NCBI GenBank assembly: GCA_016165875.1
Contig: JABBOT010000009.1
Coordinates: 18,986,783-19,050,782, forward strand
From: Acanthopleura granulata
Taxonomy: Eukaryota; Mollusca; Polyplacophora; Chitonida; Chitonidae
Direction: 5' to 3'
DNA length: 64,000 nucleotides
Both the position numbers and the translations under genes were made by a program. Position 1 is the stretch's first letter. The number at the start of each line of letters is the position of its first letter. Positions 25,901 to 37,900 of the stretch are shown here, one piece after another. The notes under the pieces were generated by a model, which had not been told where the DNA came from, searched no databases, and saw only the letters and a list, made by a program, of their open reading frames with translations.

Positions 25901-28900
25901 CTGTCTTCAGTTGTAAACAGCCTGCTAGGAAGTTCAAGTGTCAGTAAGTGAAAAGTAACTGTCAAAATGGTTGGATCAAATTTATGACGCTTTTTGTTAA
26001 CTTTGTTATTACCTGAGGCATATGCCACACATGCGATCGCATGTGATTCATTGCACAACCCTTAAAAACAAAAGGTTTTTTTTTCCCCAGCATCATAGAA
26101 TATGCATGCGGGCATTGACTGAAATGTTGTGTTTACACTGTGCGTGTAAATGAATACTGGTGTGTCCAGACATGCAATAAAATTCTGGCCTGCAAAGGGT
26201 GTACATACAGTTAGTAAATCAGTGGAGAGCCAGTGTTGATCTGGCTGCATCATTCCAACAAGTACTAATATACGCCATGGGCATGATACGTGTAGGCCAG
26301 TAGGTGTAGGCTGAGATGTAGTCCATACACATGGACTCAGTTTGTAATTATTTTAAAATTCTGACATTTGTTGCAACACAGAGTAGTTTGCCCCAACTAA
26401 TAAAAAATAATTGCTGCAGATTTCCGAGGATGAAGTTGATGGAATTATACAGTCTCAGGACAAAAGCCCTGCCGAATAAGCCCTGCCGAATATAAGCCCT
26501 GCCGACAGGGCTTAGTTAACCCAAAATAGGCCTTTTCTATCAAACATCTTTTTATTATTAAATTGTTTATGTGTATTTAATATTGTGGGTATGTGAAACT
26601 CAGCCTTTAAAAATGTATCGAAATCTGACTGGCAAAAACTGTCCTATATTAAGCTATTATTTTTCCTCAAGCAAATATAAGGTTATGTCTGGAAGCATCT
26701 GCCACAAACCAAACTGTGTTTGGTTTTCTATTTTATTTTATAGAATTAGGTCATTTAATATTTTAATAGTATACATGTAGATTAATCATTTTTAATTTGA
26801 AGATGGGATATCTTCTGTATTGTTGAAGTAAAGCGAGGTTGGGCAGTTACGATACTTAGTAGACAGATGTCTACAATAGGAAACACAATCAATAGTGACA
26901 AAATATTACTCACCTTAACCAACAGACTGCAGTGCATACAACATATCAGTTGGTTCTTTCAGTAGAACAAAACAGGGATGTTCATTCAATTTTGGATACT
27001 GATCATGAGACAATTAGTATTAAATACATGTGATTTTTTTTTAACCATACTTAAATCATGTTTTTATGGTTTGCTAATGTTTTATTTGGCTTTAGACAGA
27101 CAAAGCTGGGAGGTTTGGGTACCCTTTTTTATGAAACTTGCCTTCACCGGTATTAGCTAGTATATCATTAATACTCAAGAATATTTCATGTATACTCCGG
27201 CCGACCAGCATTGTGGTTTAATTCTTAAGAAATGCTCATGTATTTTTGTGCGTGAAGTAAGCTGTAAACGACCATAGATTTGACAAGGTTACTAATTTTG
27301 CCCGATTCTGAGAGTTCTGTTGATCTCAGAAAGACGTTTTCTAGTGTGTTTGGAAATTAGGATGATATATCCTACTGGACAGTTTCAGCACCAAAGGTAA
27401 TATTTTAATCTGTGACATATGCATACCTTTAAAACGTGTACATTGTTTGGGGCAAATTATTTCATTTATTTACAGTGATTATGAAGATTGATGGCTAGAA
27501 ATATTCCCTTACCTGAGGTTCATTATGTATAAGATTGCTATACATACAAATATGTGTATGTGAATAAGTCTAATGAGTATGAAATATCTTGTGAGGAACT
27601 ATACTGTGATTATGTGTATCCAGTGGTTTTTCTAGCCATTTTCTTTTTAGAAACCGAATTTGAACAAATCGGAAAACAATATTTTTAGCTCGTCTGTACA
27701 GGCATAGCTTACATAGTATCAAGAGCACCAGCGTCCAGTAACAGGGAAGGCAATGTTAAACAAAATGTTAGGGGTAGTGTCTCAAAAAACGCTGTTCTTG
27801 AACGTGGCATAAAACGCCAATCAAATAAATAAATAAAAAATACTGCATGTATTGAGCTCAGGGTTCACACACGTAGAGCATAATGACACGAGGGGGATAT
27901 TCCATCGTTCATTCTGTGTGTGCATACTAAGTAACGTTCCTCACATTCCTCACTTAGTGTACTGCATATTAGAATCAGCGTGAAAGAATATGTTAGTGAT
28001 GGTATCTTAAAAAATACTGCATGTATTGAGCTCAGGGTTTGCACACAATTAGAGCACAATAACATAAGGGGGATGTTCCATCAGTCATACCCTACAATCA
28101 TGTTAATAACTGTAAATTACAAATTTCACCCTCGAACGCCCAGTAACAGGGAAAGCAAAGTTCAACAAAATGTATCGCAAAAAAACCCCAAACTACTAGA
28201 TGTATTCAGCTCAGCATGAGGTTTTCTCTCAAAGATTACACCATTCACAAGTTCGTTGTGGACTATCTATCTCATCAACATTTATTCATTACTCTCTCGC
28301 CATGTGCCCCTTGCTGGCAAGCTCTTTCGTACTCTTTCTACTACATCTAACTTTCATCACCAATGTATCAAAAATTCAATTTATTTCATGAAAGCTCAAT
28401 ACAAGATTTGTCTATTACTCAATTTTCCAATATTTCTCACAGTGGTTACCACAACGAGAAAGTGGGCAGAAAATCCCTTCATATCACACATGTATATTGC
28501 TACTTGTGGAGGAGATAAACTGATGAAAGTGCATGAGCAGCGCATACACTCAGCTGTTATCTCATCAAATGTTACCTCAGTGTTTGCTCACATTAGTTAC
28601 TTGTGTCAACAGCCGACTATTGACTTCCATCCAGTAATGCCATCAATTCAACTGATACCGATCAGACATTGTGTTCGCTGCAAATTCCCCGTCTGCCGAT
28701 GTGTTTGCACTTAGTTGCCAGTGCAGATAGACCGACAATTAACTTTTTCTCGTGTGCATATGTGTGCTTGAAGATAGGATTCTGCTATCGTGTGAGCTTA
28801 GTCATTGCTTGGATTTCAAACGAGATGGAACAGTAATTTGCTGGACAAACCTTGTGTTCCACACAACACAAAGTTACATGCATGTATATATTCATATGTC

Positions 28901-31900
28901 CAGTTCATACTCCAGTGTTCACTCTTTTAACATTAAATTATTACATTTAGTTAATACCACCAGAAAGATACTTTTCTGCCCAATTTGGCATCATCAACTG
29001 AACAAATTATTCCATGCACCGCATGGCCACATGTTATGCATTTTGAATTAAATTTTTACTGTCACACTTATTTTTCAACCTTTTGGCAAATTTAGTGTGA
29101 TTAATACACTCTTTTTATTTTGGAGACAAATATTACATTGGTGGGTTGGCCAGTTTCAGGGCTTCACAGAAGTAATTAGATCTTATCAGTCTACACAGAA
29201 TAGTGCTGTCAGAATGTTCTAATGAATAAACATCTTACAAGACATGGAATCAATGTGTGCTCGAACCCAGCTCAAGCTGGATTCCTGTCCTTCGAATATG
29301 GGAAGGTCTGCCAGCGACCAGCAGATGGCCGTGTGTTTACTCAGGGCTCTGCCCATTTTTCTCCCACCTGCATAAGGCTGGCCGTTGTCGTCTTTAATTT
29401 AGGAGTTAAATTTTCTTTAAAATAGCGTGAAACATCAATGAAATAAATAAATACAAACATTGGAAAAGGTTGGAGAACTGCAGCATTACATTATTAAACT
29501 CTGATTATAATTTAACTATGGTACATTTGTGATAATTTTAGGGTTCGTCCTCTCAGCAGTCAGGAGATGGCGAGAAGAGATGTGGACACATGCACCTTCC
29601 CTGGACAAGGGGCTGTCGTGGTAAGTTTCCACATTATATCTTTTATGGATCAGAAATTTAACAAAATTTTGAACGAAAATTTGAAAAAAAAAAAATTGGA
29701 ATATTTTTCCAGGAAGAGGTAAAAATATTTAATATTTCAAGCTTAATCCCCCAGCTGATGACATTACTAAAAATTGAAGTTAGTTTGCATGTGTTTTGAA
29801 GGTGTGGTCAACCTACAGAGAAGTGTAAAACACATGCAAACAATATGACATCTGTGTGTGGGAAACCATGACTATGTGCATGTATTTCCAAGATATGTAC
29901 ACAGGGTCTTCTTTGTGATGATCAGAGCACAGTTTAAGGTCATCATTTTTATTTTGAGCATTTAAAAATGGGTGAGAAACATTTTGACTACATTGCTGTC
30001 ACGTGTGACATATAAAGTGACAGCTAGGAGGGCTTCATATTTACTACAAAGGAACAGAGATATGCTGGAGGTGATAGGGTTAACAGTTATATATTTGGAT
30101 GTGAGACATGTACATGACTGTATACAGTTAAGTGTGAAAACATTGCAATGTACATGTGACTAGTTCACTATAATACTAAAGGTGCAAAAAAAAAAAAAAA
30201 CTCAAAGATTAAGTAAAGATTAAACCTTTAGCATGTCGGATATAGTCACTCTGACTGGTTAGTAGGGGTGACCTTGCATGCTCAGTGGTGACTTAGTTGG
30301 CAGTTGGCCTGTATGTGCCATAGGCAATCCACGTCACTCTGGGATAGCGGTAATCCCTAATCTCAGTTAAGTAAGGCTCTGGTTCCAAACTTCTCTGATT
30401 TTGTTGGGCATTAGATCATAATTATATACATATATTTCTCAATGGTGTCCCATTGGATTTGTGGTGACTGACATGTATAATCTTGGCGGCGGATTTCAAT
30501 TATAGCCGAAACAACATTAAGGTAAATGCTCTAAGGCTGTCATCTCGAAAAGTACTTAGTATGGAGTTAAACAACAATGGAATAAACATTAGTATAAATC
30601 CAGAAGTGCATTTATGTAAAGGACACCTATGCTTGGGGATGTTCCATTGTTGATGCCCTAGCTGTGAGGATATTATAGTGGTGAGACTTAGGTTTCTGAG
30701 ATAGTTGCTCTGATGGCAAGTAATTTTCAAAAACTAATTGCCCTCATAAGAGTTGACATGCTAGAAATGATTTTGCTGTGAGGTGTATAAGAAATTTGCT
30801 TGCCCATGACCCCAACCATTAGGGACACAGTGCAAGCAGGCAAGTGTCAAGTTCCAGCACCGATATTAATTACTGTCAGTTACAAAATTCATGACTTCAT
30901 AGCCTCTTGAGTATTGAAATGAATGTCTGAGTAAATGTAAGTATGCTAGAGTGAGGCAATCTTAGATTAGAAATCCAGGGATTGAACCTGGCACCTGGTT
31001 TGCCAGTGGTTGAGAGACGGTCAACTTAACCATGGAGCTTCTTCTTGCTCTCTTGGTCAAAGGTCACCTATAGCCCACTTCCAAAAAACTTTGTAAATCA
31101 GTTTTCTCCTAACTTTTCTGGTATATCATGTCATCTTATGGCACTATAACCTAGTGACTTTAGTTTTGTGTAAGTGGCTCCAGGATTTTCTCAGAAGGTT
31201 GAGTGCATGTAAAACAAGATAGGATTCATGTGTTGTAATTACGACATGAATGGATCTAACCTGTCAGACAAGTTTTCTTTTTCTGGGTTCTTTAAAGATA
31301 GTTTTGGTAATAACAATTCTGACACTGACAATGCTGCCACACAATGGTTTGAGATTATATAGCAAACAGACAAATGTGTGGGGCATCTGGTTGGCCCATA
31401 TTTGCGACAGTATTCTTTTTGGCTGGTCCAGTGTGTTTTCTTGAAAGATTAAGGCAAATACATGTAAATATCAAATACTACCTGTGGTGCTGGAACTGAT
31501 GTTTTTCCAGCAGATGTAAGGTCTAAGACAATTTGGCGGTCATGTGGTGTTTGTCCTTATACAAGTGGAGAGTAATGGACGTAAAAAAGATTGTGATTGT
31601 AATGTGATGTTTGTCTTCATTCAGGTGGAGAGTAATGGATCCAAGACAGTTTGGCTGTAATGTGATGTTTGTCTTCATACAGGTGGAGAGTAATGGATCT
31701 AGTACAGTTTGGCTGTAATGTGATGTTTGTCTTCATACAGGTGGAGAGTAATGGATCCAAGACAGTTTGGCTGTAATGTGATGTTTGTCTTCATTCAGGT
31801 GGAGAGTAATTGATCTAATGGAGAGTTTGGCTGTAATGTGATGTTTGTCTTCATACAGGTGGAGAGTAATGGATCCAAGACAGTTTGGCTGTAATGTGAT

Positions 31901-34900
31901 GTTTGTCTTCATACAGGTGGAGAGTAATGGATCCAAGACAGTTTGACTGTAATGTGATGTTTGTCTTCATACAGGTGGAGAGTAATGGATCTAGTACAGT
32001 TTGGCTGTAATGTGATGTTTGTCTTCATACAGGTGGAGAGTAATGGATCCAAGACAGTTTAGCTGTAATGTGATGTTTGTCTTCATTCAGGTGGAGAGTA
32101 ATTGATCTAATGGAGAGTTTGGCTGTAATGTGATGTTTGTCTTCATTCAGGTGGAGAGTAATTGATCTAATGGAGAGTTTGGCTGTAATGTGATGTTTGT
32201 CTTCATACAGGTGGAGAGTAATGGATCTAGTACAGTTTGGCTGTAATGTGATGTTTGTCTTCATTCAGGTGGAGAGTAATTGATCTAATGGAGAGTTTGG
32301 CTGTAATGTGATGTTTGTCTTCATACAGGTGGAGAGTAATGGATCTAGTACAGTTTGGCTGTAATGTGATGTTTGTCTTCATACAGGTGGAGAGTAATGG
32401 ATCCAAGACAGTTTGGCTGTAATGTGATGTTTGTCTTCATTCAGGTGGAGAGTAATGGATCCAAGACAGTTTGGCTGTAATGTGATGTTTGTCTTCATTC
32501 AGGTGGAGAGTAATGGATCCAAGACAGTTTGGCTGTAATGTGATGTTTGTCTTCATTCAGGTGGAGAGTAATGGATCCAAGACAGTTTGGCTGTAATGTG
32601 ATGTTTGTCTTCATACAGGTGGAGAGTAATGGATCCAAGACAGTTTGGCTGTAATGTGATGTTTGTCTTCATTCAGGTGGAGAGTAATGGATCTAGGACA
32701 GTTTGGCTGTAATGTGATGTTTGTCTTCATTCAGGTGGAGAGTAATGGATCCAAGACAGTTTGGCTGTAATGTGATGTTTGTCTTCATTCAGGTGGAGAG
32801 TAATGGATCCAAGACAGTTTGGCTGTAATGTGATGTTTGTCTTCATACAGGTGGAGAGTAATGGATCCAAGACAGTTTGGCTGTAATGTGATGTTTGTCT
32901 TCATTCAGGTGGAGAGTAATGGATCTAGGACAGTTTGGCTGTAATGTGATGTTTGTCTTCATTCAGGTGGAGAGTAATGGATCCAAGACAGTTTGGCTGT
33001 AATGTGATGTTTGTCTTCATACAGGTGGAGAGTAATGGATCTAAGAGACAGTTTGGCTTTAACGTGGTATTTGAACCAGAAGCCTCACAGGAAGATGTCT
33101 TTCATCATTCAGGGATCAAAAGGCTCATAGACATGGCTGTTAGTGGGTAAGTAAAATCTGAGGTTACCAGGATATTTTTAAGCGCATATGCATCTGCAAA
33201 AAATTAGGGTATAGCCTGGAAGCAAGCTAGTACATGCAACCCATACCTGGCTCAAAGCTACAGCCTATGGCCAGCAAAATGCATGTGAATGTATTTGATC
33301 TTTATCATCAAGGGGTTATAAGTAGACGTAAAAGTTTCCACATAGCTGGTTTTATAGTTTGTCTCCTGACCAGATAATGTGGAAACCTTTGTACATGTAG
33401 ATGTAAATGTGACACTTGTGCATAATTGTAATTGTAAACAATTTTAGACTTCCTTCCATGCAATCTTAAGGTACCAAATTAGCTTTAGTTGTAAGGTGTT
33501 TTATTTGTATTTATTTTATTGGTGTTGTACGCTGTGCGTAAGAATTTTCACTTGTACAGTGACACCCAGCATTATGGTGGGAGGAAACAGGGCAGAGTCC
33601 AGTGAAAAACCCACGACTACCGGCAGATAGCTGGTGGATGGACCTTCCCAGATACGGCTGGTGAGGAAGCCAGCTGGACTTGAACTCAAAGCGACCATGT
33701 CTCTGAGAGCTGGATTCCTGGTTCATTGGGCTGCGTTATCACACCTTCCACCTGTGCCACGGAGACCCGTACAAGTGTGGGATGTTTTATCCAAATAGTG
33801 ATGATTAATGCGATTAATACAAGTGTATACATGTATCATGGAGTACCTTATCAGTAATGTATACTTCATCTTAGCTCACCTGTTGACATGTGATTGCAGA
33901 TATTCTTGTACAGCGTTTGCCTTTGGGCAGACAGGCTCTGGGAAGACTCACACGATGACCGGCCCACCCCAGCAGGTGAGACACTACACCCAGCTATATC
34001 AGATATTAACAGGTTCTAAAATTTCACCCTCCAAAATGATGGTTTTTGGAGGCAAATAAAGGTCACAAAATTAATTTTGATAATGAAACTTGCATTTTTT
34101 TCAGTAGGATAGGATTTATCATGATTTCCAGTTAATCTTCAAAATATCTTTATGTTATAGATCAATAGAACTCTCCACATTGGGCAAAATGATAAACTAT
34201 TATCCATTGACAAAAGGTTAGGTCATACACACTGTCTTTTATGTTAGCCTGTTATGATGATGCACACCCATTTTGTAAAACACGTGAGTAGCATGGCAGA
34301 GGTTATAAGGAAATTAAGGTAGAGCTTCGTGAATAAAAACGCAAAGGGACTGGTTGTCCAGTCAAATTAATACCCAGCCTATGGATATACTTTAGTTGTG
34401 TCCAGGCTATCAGTTGATAAAATTCTGCAGAAGTGATACGTTTTCTCATCCTCATGGTCATAAACACTTTCATGTATCTGGTGAATTCCCTGTGTTTTAT
34501 TCAACAGAGGAAGAAAATATAAGCTTAGAATCTGACTAACTAAAGATTCTTTAACGTGTTTAATATGGGTGGCTGCATTCAGATACACTGATTTAACATT
34601 AACACAGATTGATATTCCTCAACTCTTTTGATGTATTAAATGCTATTATCTATGAAATCTATGATTCTTGCAAGTAACCCATAGGATTTTGTGATGAGTA
34701 GAGGTATATTAACAAATTTCAGGAAGGCCATTGCTTGTACTACAGTAATTCCAGTAAATGGTGTAGACCACAGCTGTGTGGTTTGATCAGTGCCTTCCAG
34801 ATTTCTGATACGTTTCATGTTTCTAAATTTGTAACGATCATTTAGATGTACTTTAGTGTGCTTTTTCTCCTGTCAGATAGATTCTGATTTATGGGCAACT

Positions 34901-37900
34901 GCAATAGTTTCAATTTTCTTAAAAGTTGTTGGTGAACAAGCTTCTGTTATCGTTTTAAGAATGCACATGTATAAAATTTCTTCTTAAAAAAAAATTATAA
35001 AGTAATTTTAATATAAATCCTTGATTACTCAGTGTAATGTTGTAGGGAACTTAAATTGTTCATTACTTAATTACTCATCGCTTGTAATTCTTTTGAATTT
35101 TAAAACATTGTTATTTCATTAGTGCTTTCTGTCATTATTGCTTCAAAGGGTGTAGCAGTGTTTGTGACATCAGATGAATAAGTCAGGGTCAATTTAATTT
35201 TCATCACAATTTTGTAAAACCCAAGGGGATTAACTCATGTTTGGCAATCGGAGCAAATTGTGCAGTGTTCGTATTTGTCACTTTGTGCTCTACATTTTTC
35301 TCTGAGTAAAGCTACAAAAACATATGTACATATGTGTAACACCTGCAGTGATCACTATGTATTTTCACTAATAACTGTCAATTTTAGATTTTAAAACTTT
35401 GCAGTTCACATTTATTTTAAAAAAGTACATGCATTTTAATAAATAAAGGTGTGGCTCTAGTATGTTCTAAGCACAGACATGACAGAATATAATAAATTGA
35501 CATGAAAAGTGAAAATGATATGTGATATACCGCCTGTTCCTACATGTATGTCTCATGTTAACAGAATTAATTAATTTATGAAGCTTTGATTCTAATCTTT
35601 GAGTGGCTTTAAAGGTTTGATTAAAAAACAATCCTTATTTTGTTTTTTGGGACTGACCTCACGTGCGTGTGCATTATAGGTTTTGGTAAGAACATAGTCT
35701 TGTATATGCATCCAGTGTGTTTCTCTGTATCTTGAAATACATGTCATGTACACCTCTGTAATGTACAGTAGCATGTCAACATCATCAGTTAATTGTATTT
35801 ATAGTTCCGTTCTCTTCTGTATCTTTTGTGTTTGCATGCTGTCCTGGGTGTTTATGCCTTATATATGCAGTCTGTGAAACTGTTGTACTACCGTAGCTAT
35901 ATTTGCATGCATGTGTTGTAATTACTATTCAGTAACGTACATATCACATTAACAAAGCTCAAAGACCATGTCTTTCAATCGTTGCAACATTGTAGATACG
36001 GGTTCAAACCCAACCCTGGATGTTCCCTGCTCTCTAATGCATTAATGTGGGGCCTTCATGAGGACGCTCGCGTGACTCTTTGCTCAATATGGCACGTATG
36101 AGGTGTACATATATTAATTTGTATGTTACATGTCGGAAAGTTCATAAGTTACTTGTGAAAAGGTGGAGATTTAGACCAGGCTTTGTGGTTTATTCCACCC
36201 ATAAAACTGTCATCCACCAAGAAGAACATAATGTTTTTCAAGAGAGTAATTCATCACTTGAAGTCGGTTTATTATGTTTATAATACAGATTGAAAGTAAG
36301 AAAGAACTAAATACATTTAGAAATATATTTATATAGATAAACAATAATTACATGTTCATATAATGAAATTACACAACTGTAATGTTTCTCAGGCATCCTG
36401 TTAAATGTTTGTATAGTTGAATACTAAGAACCAAGGCATCGAAACTGATATTCATATACTAGGCGTCAACCAAAATGGGTGTTCTGGGTCGGTAATCGCA
36501 AAACCAGTTTCCATAAACGACAAATGACACAAACCACCAAAGAGCTAAGAAAATACATAAATATAAAAAATTAGGCAGGTGTAAGCAAAGAGAAGCGGGC
36601 AGCAGTTTTCAGTCATGATGAAAAGACTTAATGAATGTTCTAGGCGGATGAATAAAATCAGTATCCAAATGAAAATGAAAAAGGAAATGCTTGTGACGGT
36701 GACATTTTATACCATTTAGGTAGTAGTAAATGAATAAATTGTATGGCCACAGACATCAGTCCAGTACTGGGTCTGTCTCTTGTGGTAATTAATTGAGGTG
36801 CAACATATCAAGGGCTGCTGCACGGCATTGTCGGAGAAGTTGATATCTATAACTTGTAATTAAACAGCAGATTCAACTGGATTTAATCATGATTTGTGTC
36901 TTAATACCTTGAAAGCAGTAATCATGCCTGTGTTTTGTTTTTTCTTATATCCTTTCCACCACCAGACAACAGGTTTGTGACTAGTCAGGTTGTGTTAGAA
37001 TTACTGTGTCTGGGTAGACCATTTTCTCTGGTGTGTTTGACATGGCATTTCAGTTAGGCAGCCTCACAAATATGATAATTATATTCTCTGAAAAAACTTA
37101 CAAGGTAAGATAGTAGACTTTACCAAAAGAAATGATCAATATTCACAGATGTTATTCCCATACCCATTGTTATTCCCAAATCCAAACTGCCAAATCCTGT
37201 GACTGCCAGGGCACCTTGTACCTGAGTACCAGGTAGCTCCTAAGCTACCCTTTATGGTTAAACATCATGAGTGCAAGAGCTTTGGAACTCCCTGGAGCTA
37301 AGTTCAAGGATACCCCTCTCACAAGTTTAGGTATAAAAATTAAGTAAAAAGAGACATGCCAAAGGTCGTATAATTTGACTGCATGCCTTCACTGTCACCG
37401 GAGTCATTATAATGGTAGACAACATGTTGACTGTTGTATTGGTGAAGGCATGGTTGAAGGAAACAAGCAAAAAACAATGAAGACTTTACTGTATGTGTGC
37501 AGGGTCATGTTTCCTGTTGCCAAGGAGACTGTGTGGTCATTGTTTATGCATTGTTATTCATTTTCAAATTTGACAAACAAACAAACAAATTGATTAAAAT
37601 GACATACCAGGCACATGGATTTTAAAAGTTGACAGCATATATCTTTGGACCACTAAAAGTGGACATGAAAACTGTGAAAGTTCAATTAAGTGATTGAAGG
37701 AAACAGACAAAATAAGACATCACTGCATGTTTGTGCACGTTGCAGTTTCGTTTGCATGATATTGGTTTTTGTTCATGCATTGCTGTTTATTTTGAAATTG
37801 CATGCTTTAAGTGATATATAATTTCATGCATTTTTTGTGTATTTATCAACCAGGAATCAGTAATAAAGACATTAATTGATATAGCACTTCTACCTCCCAC

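Larger units (their letters stand above)
24463..29541 (+). other. KIF12 intron 2
   Basis: Contains R2 copies, SINE pieces (24569, 27168, 27797, 29250), the hairpin repeat and the interleaved duplications. The open frame at 28256-28714 overlaps R4 and has no recognisable domain. Confidence 0.75.

Noticed and set aside
28256..28714. 152-codon open frame in intron 2
   Set aside because: Overlaps dispersed repeat R4 and lacks recognisable features.
31733..32264. Antisense periodic open frames with a [12 protein letters not shown] repeat
   Set aside because: They are the reverse reading of the exon 4 minisatellite, not a repeat protein.
31565..33024. CRISPR-like or satellite-coded protein interpretation of the 58-bp array
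   Set aside because: Units abut without variable spacers, and the sequence is plainly derived from the KIF12 acceptor and exon start.
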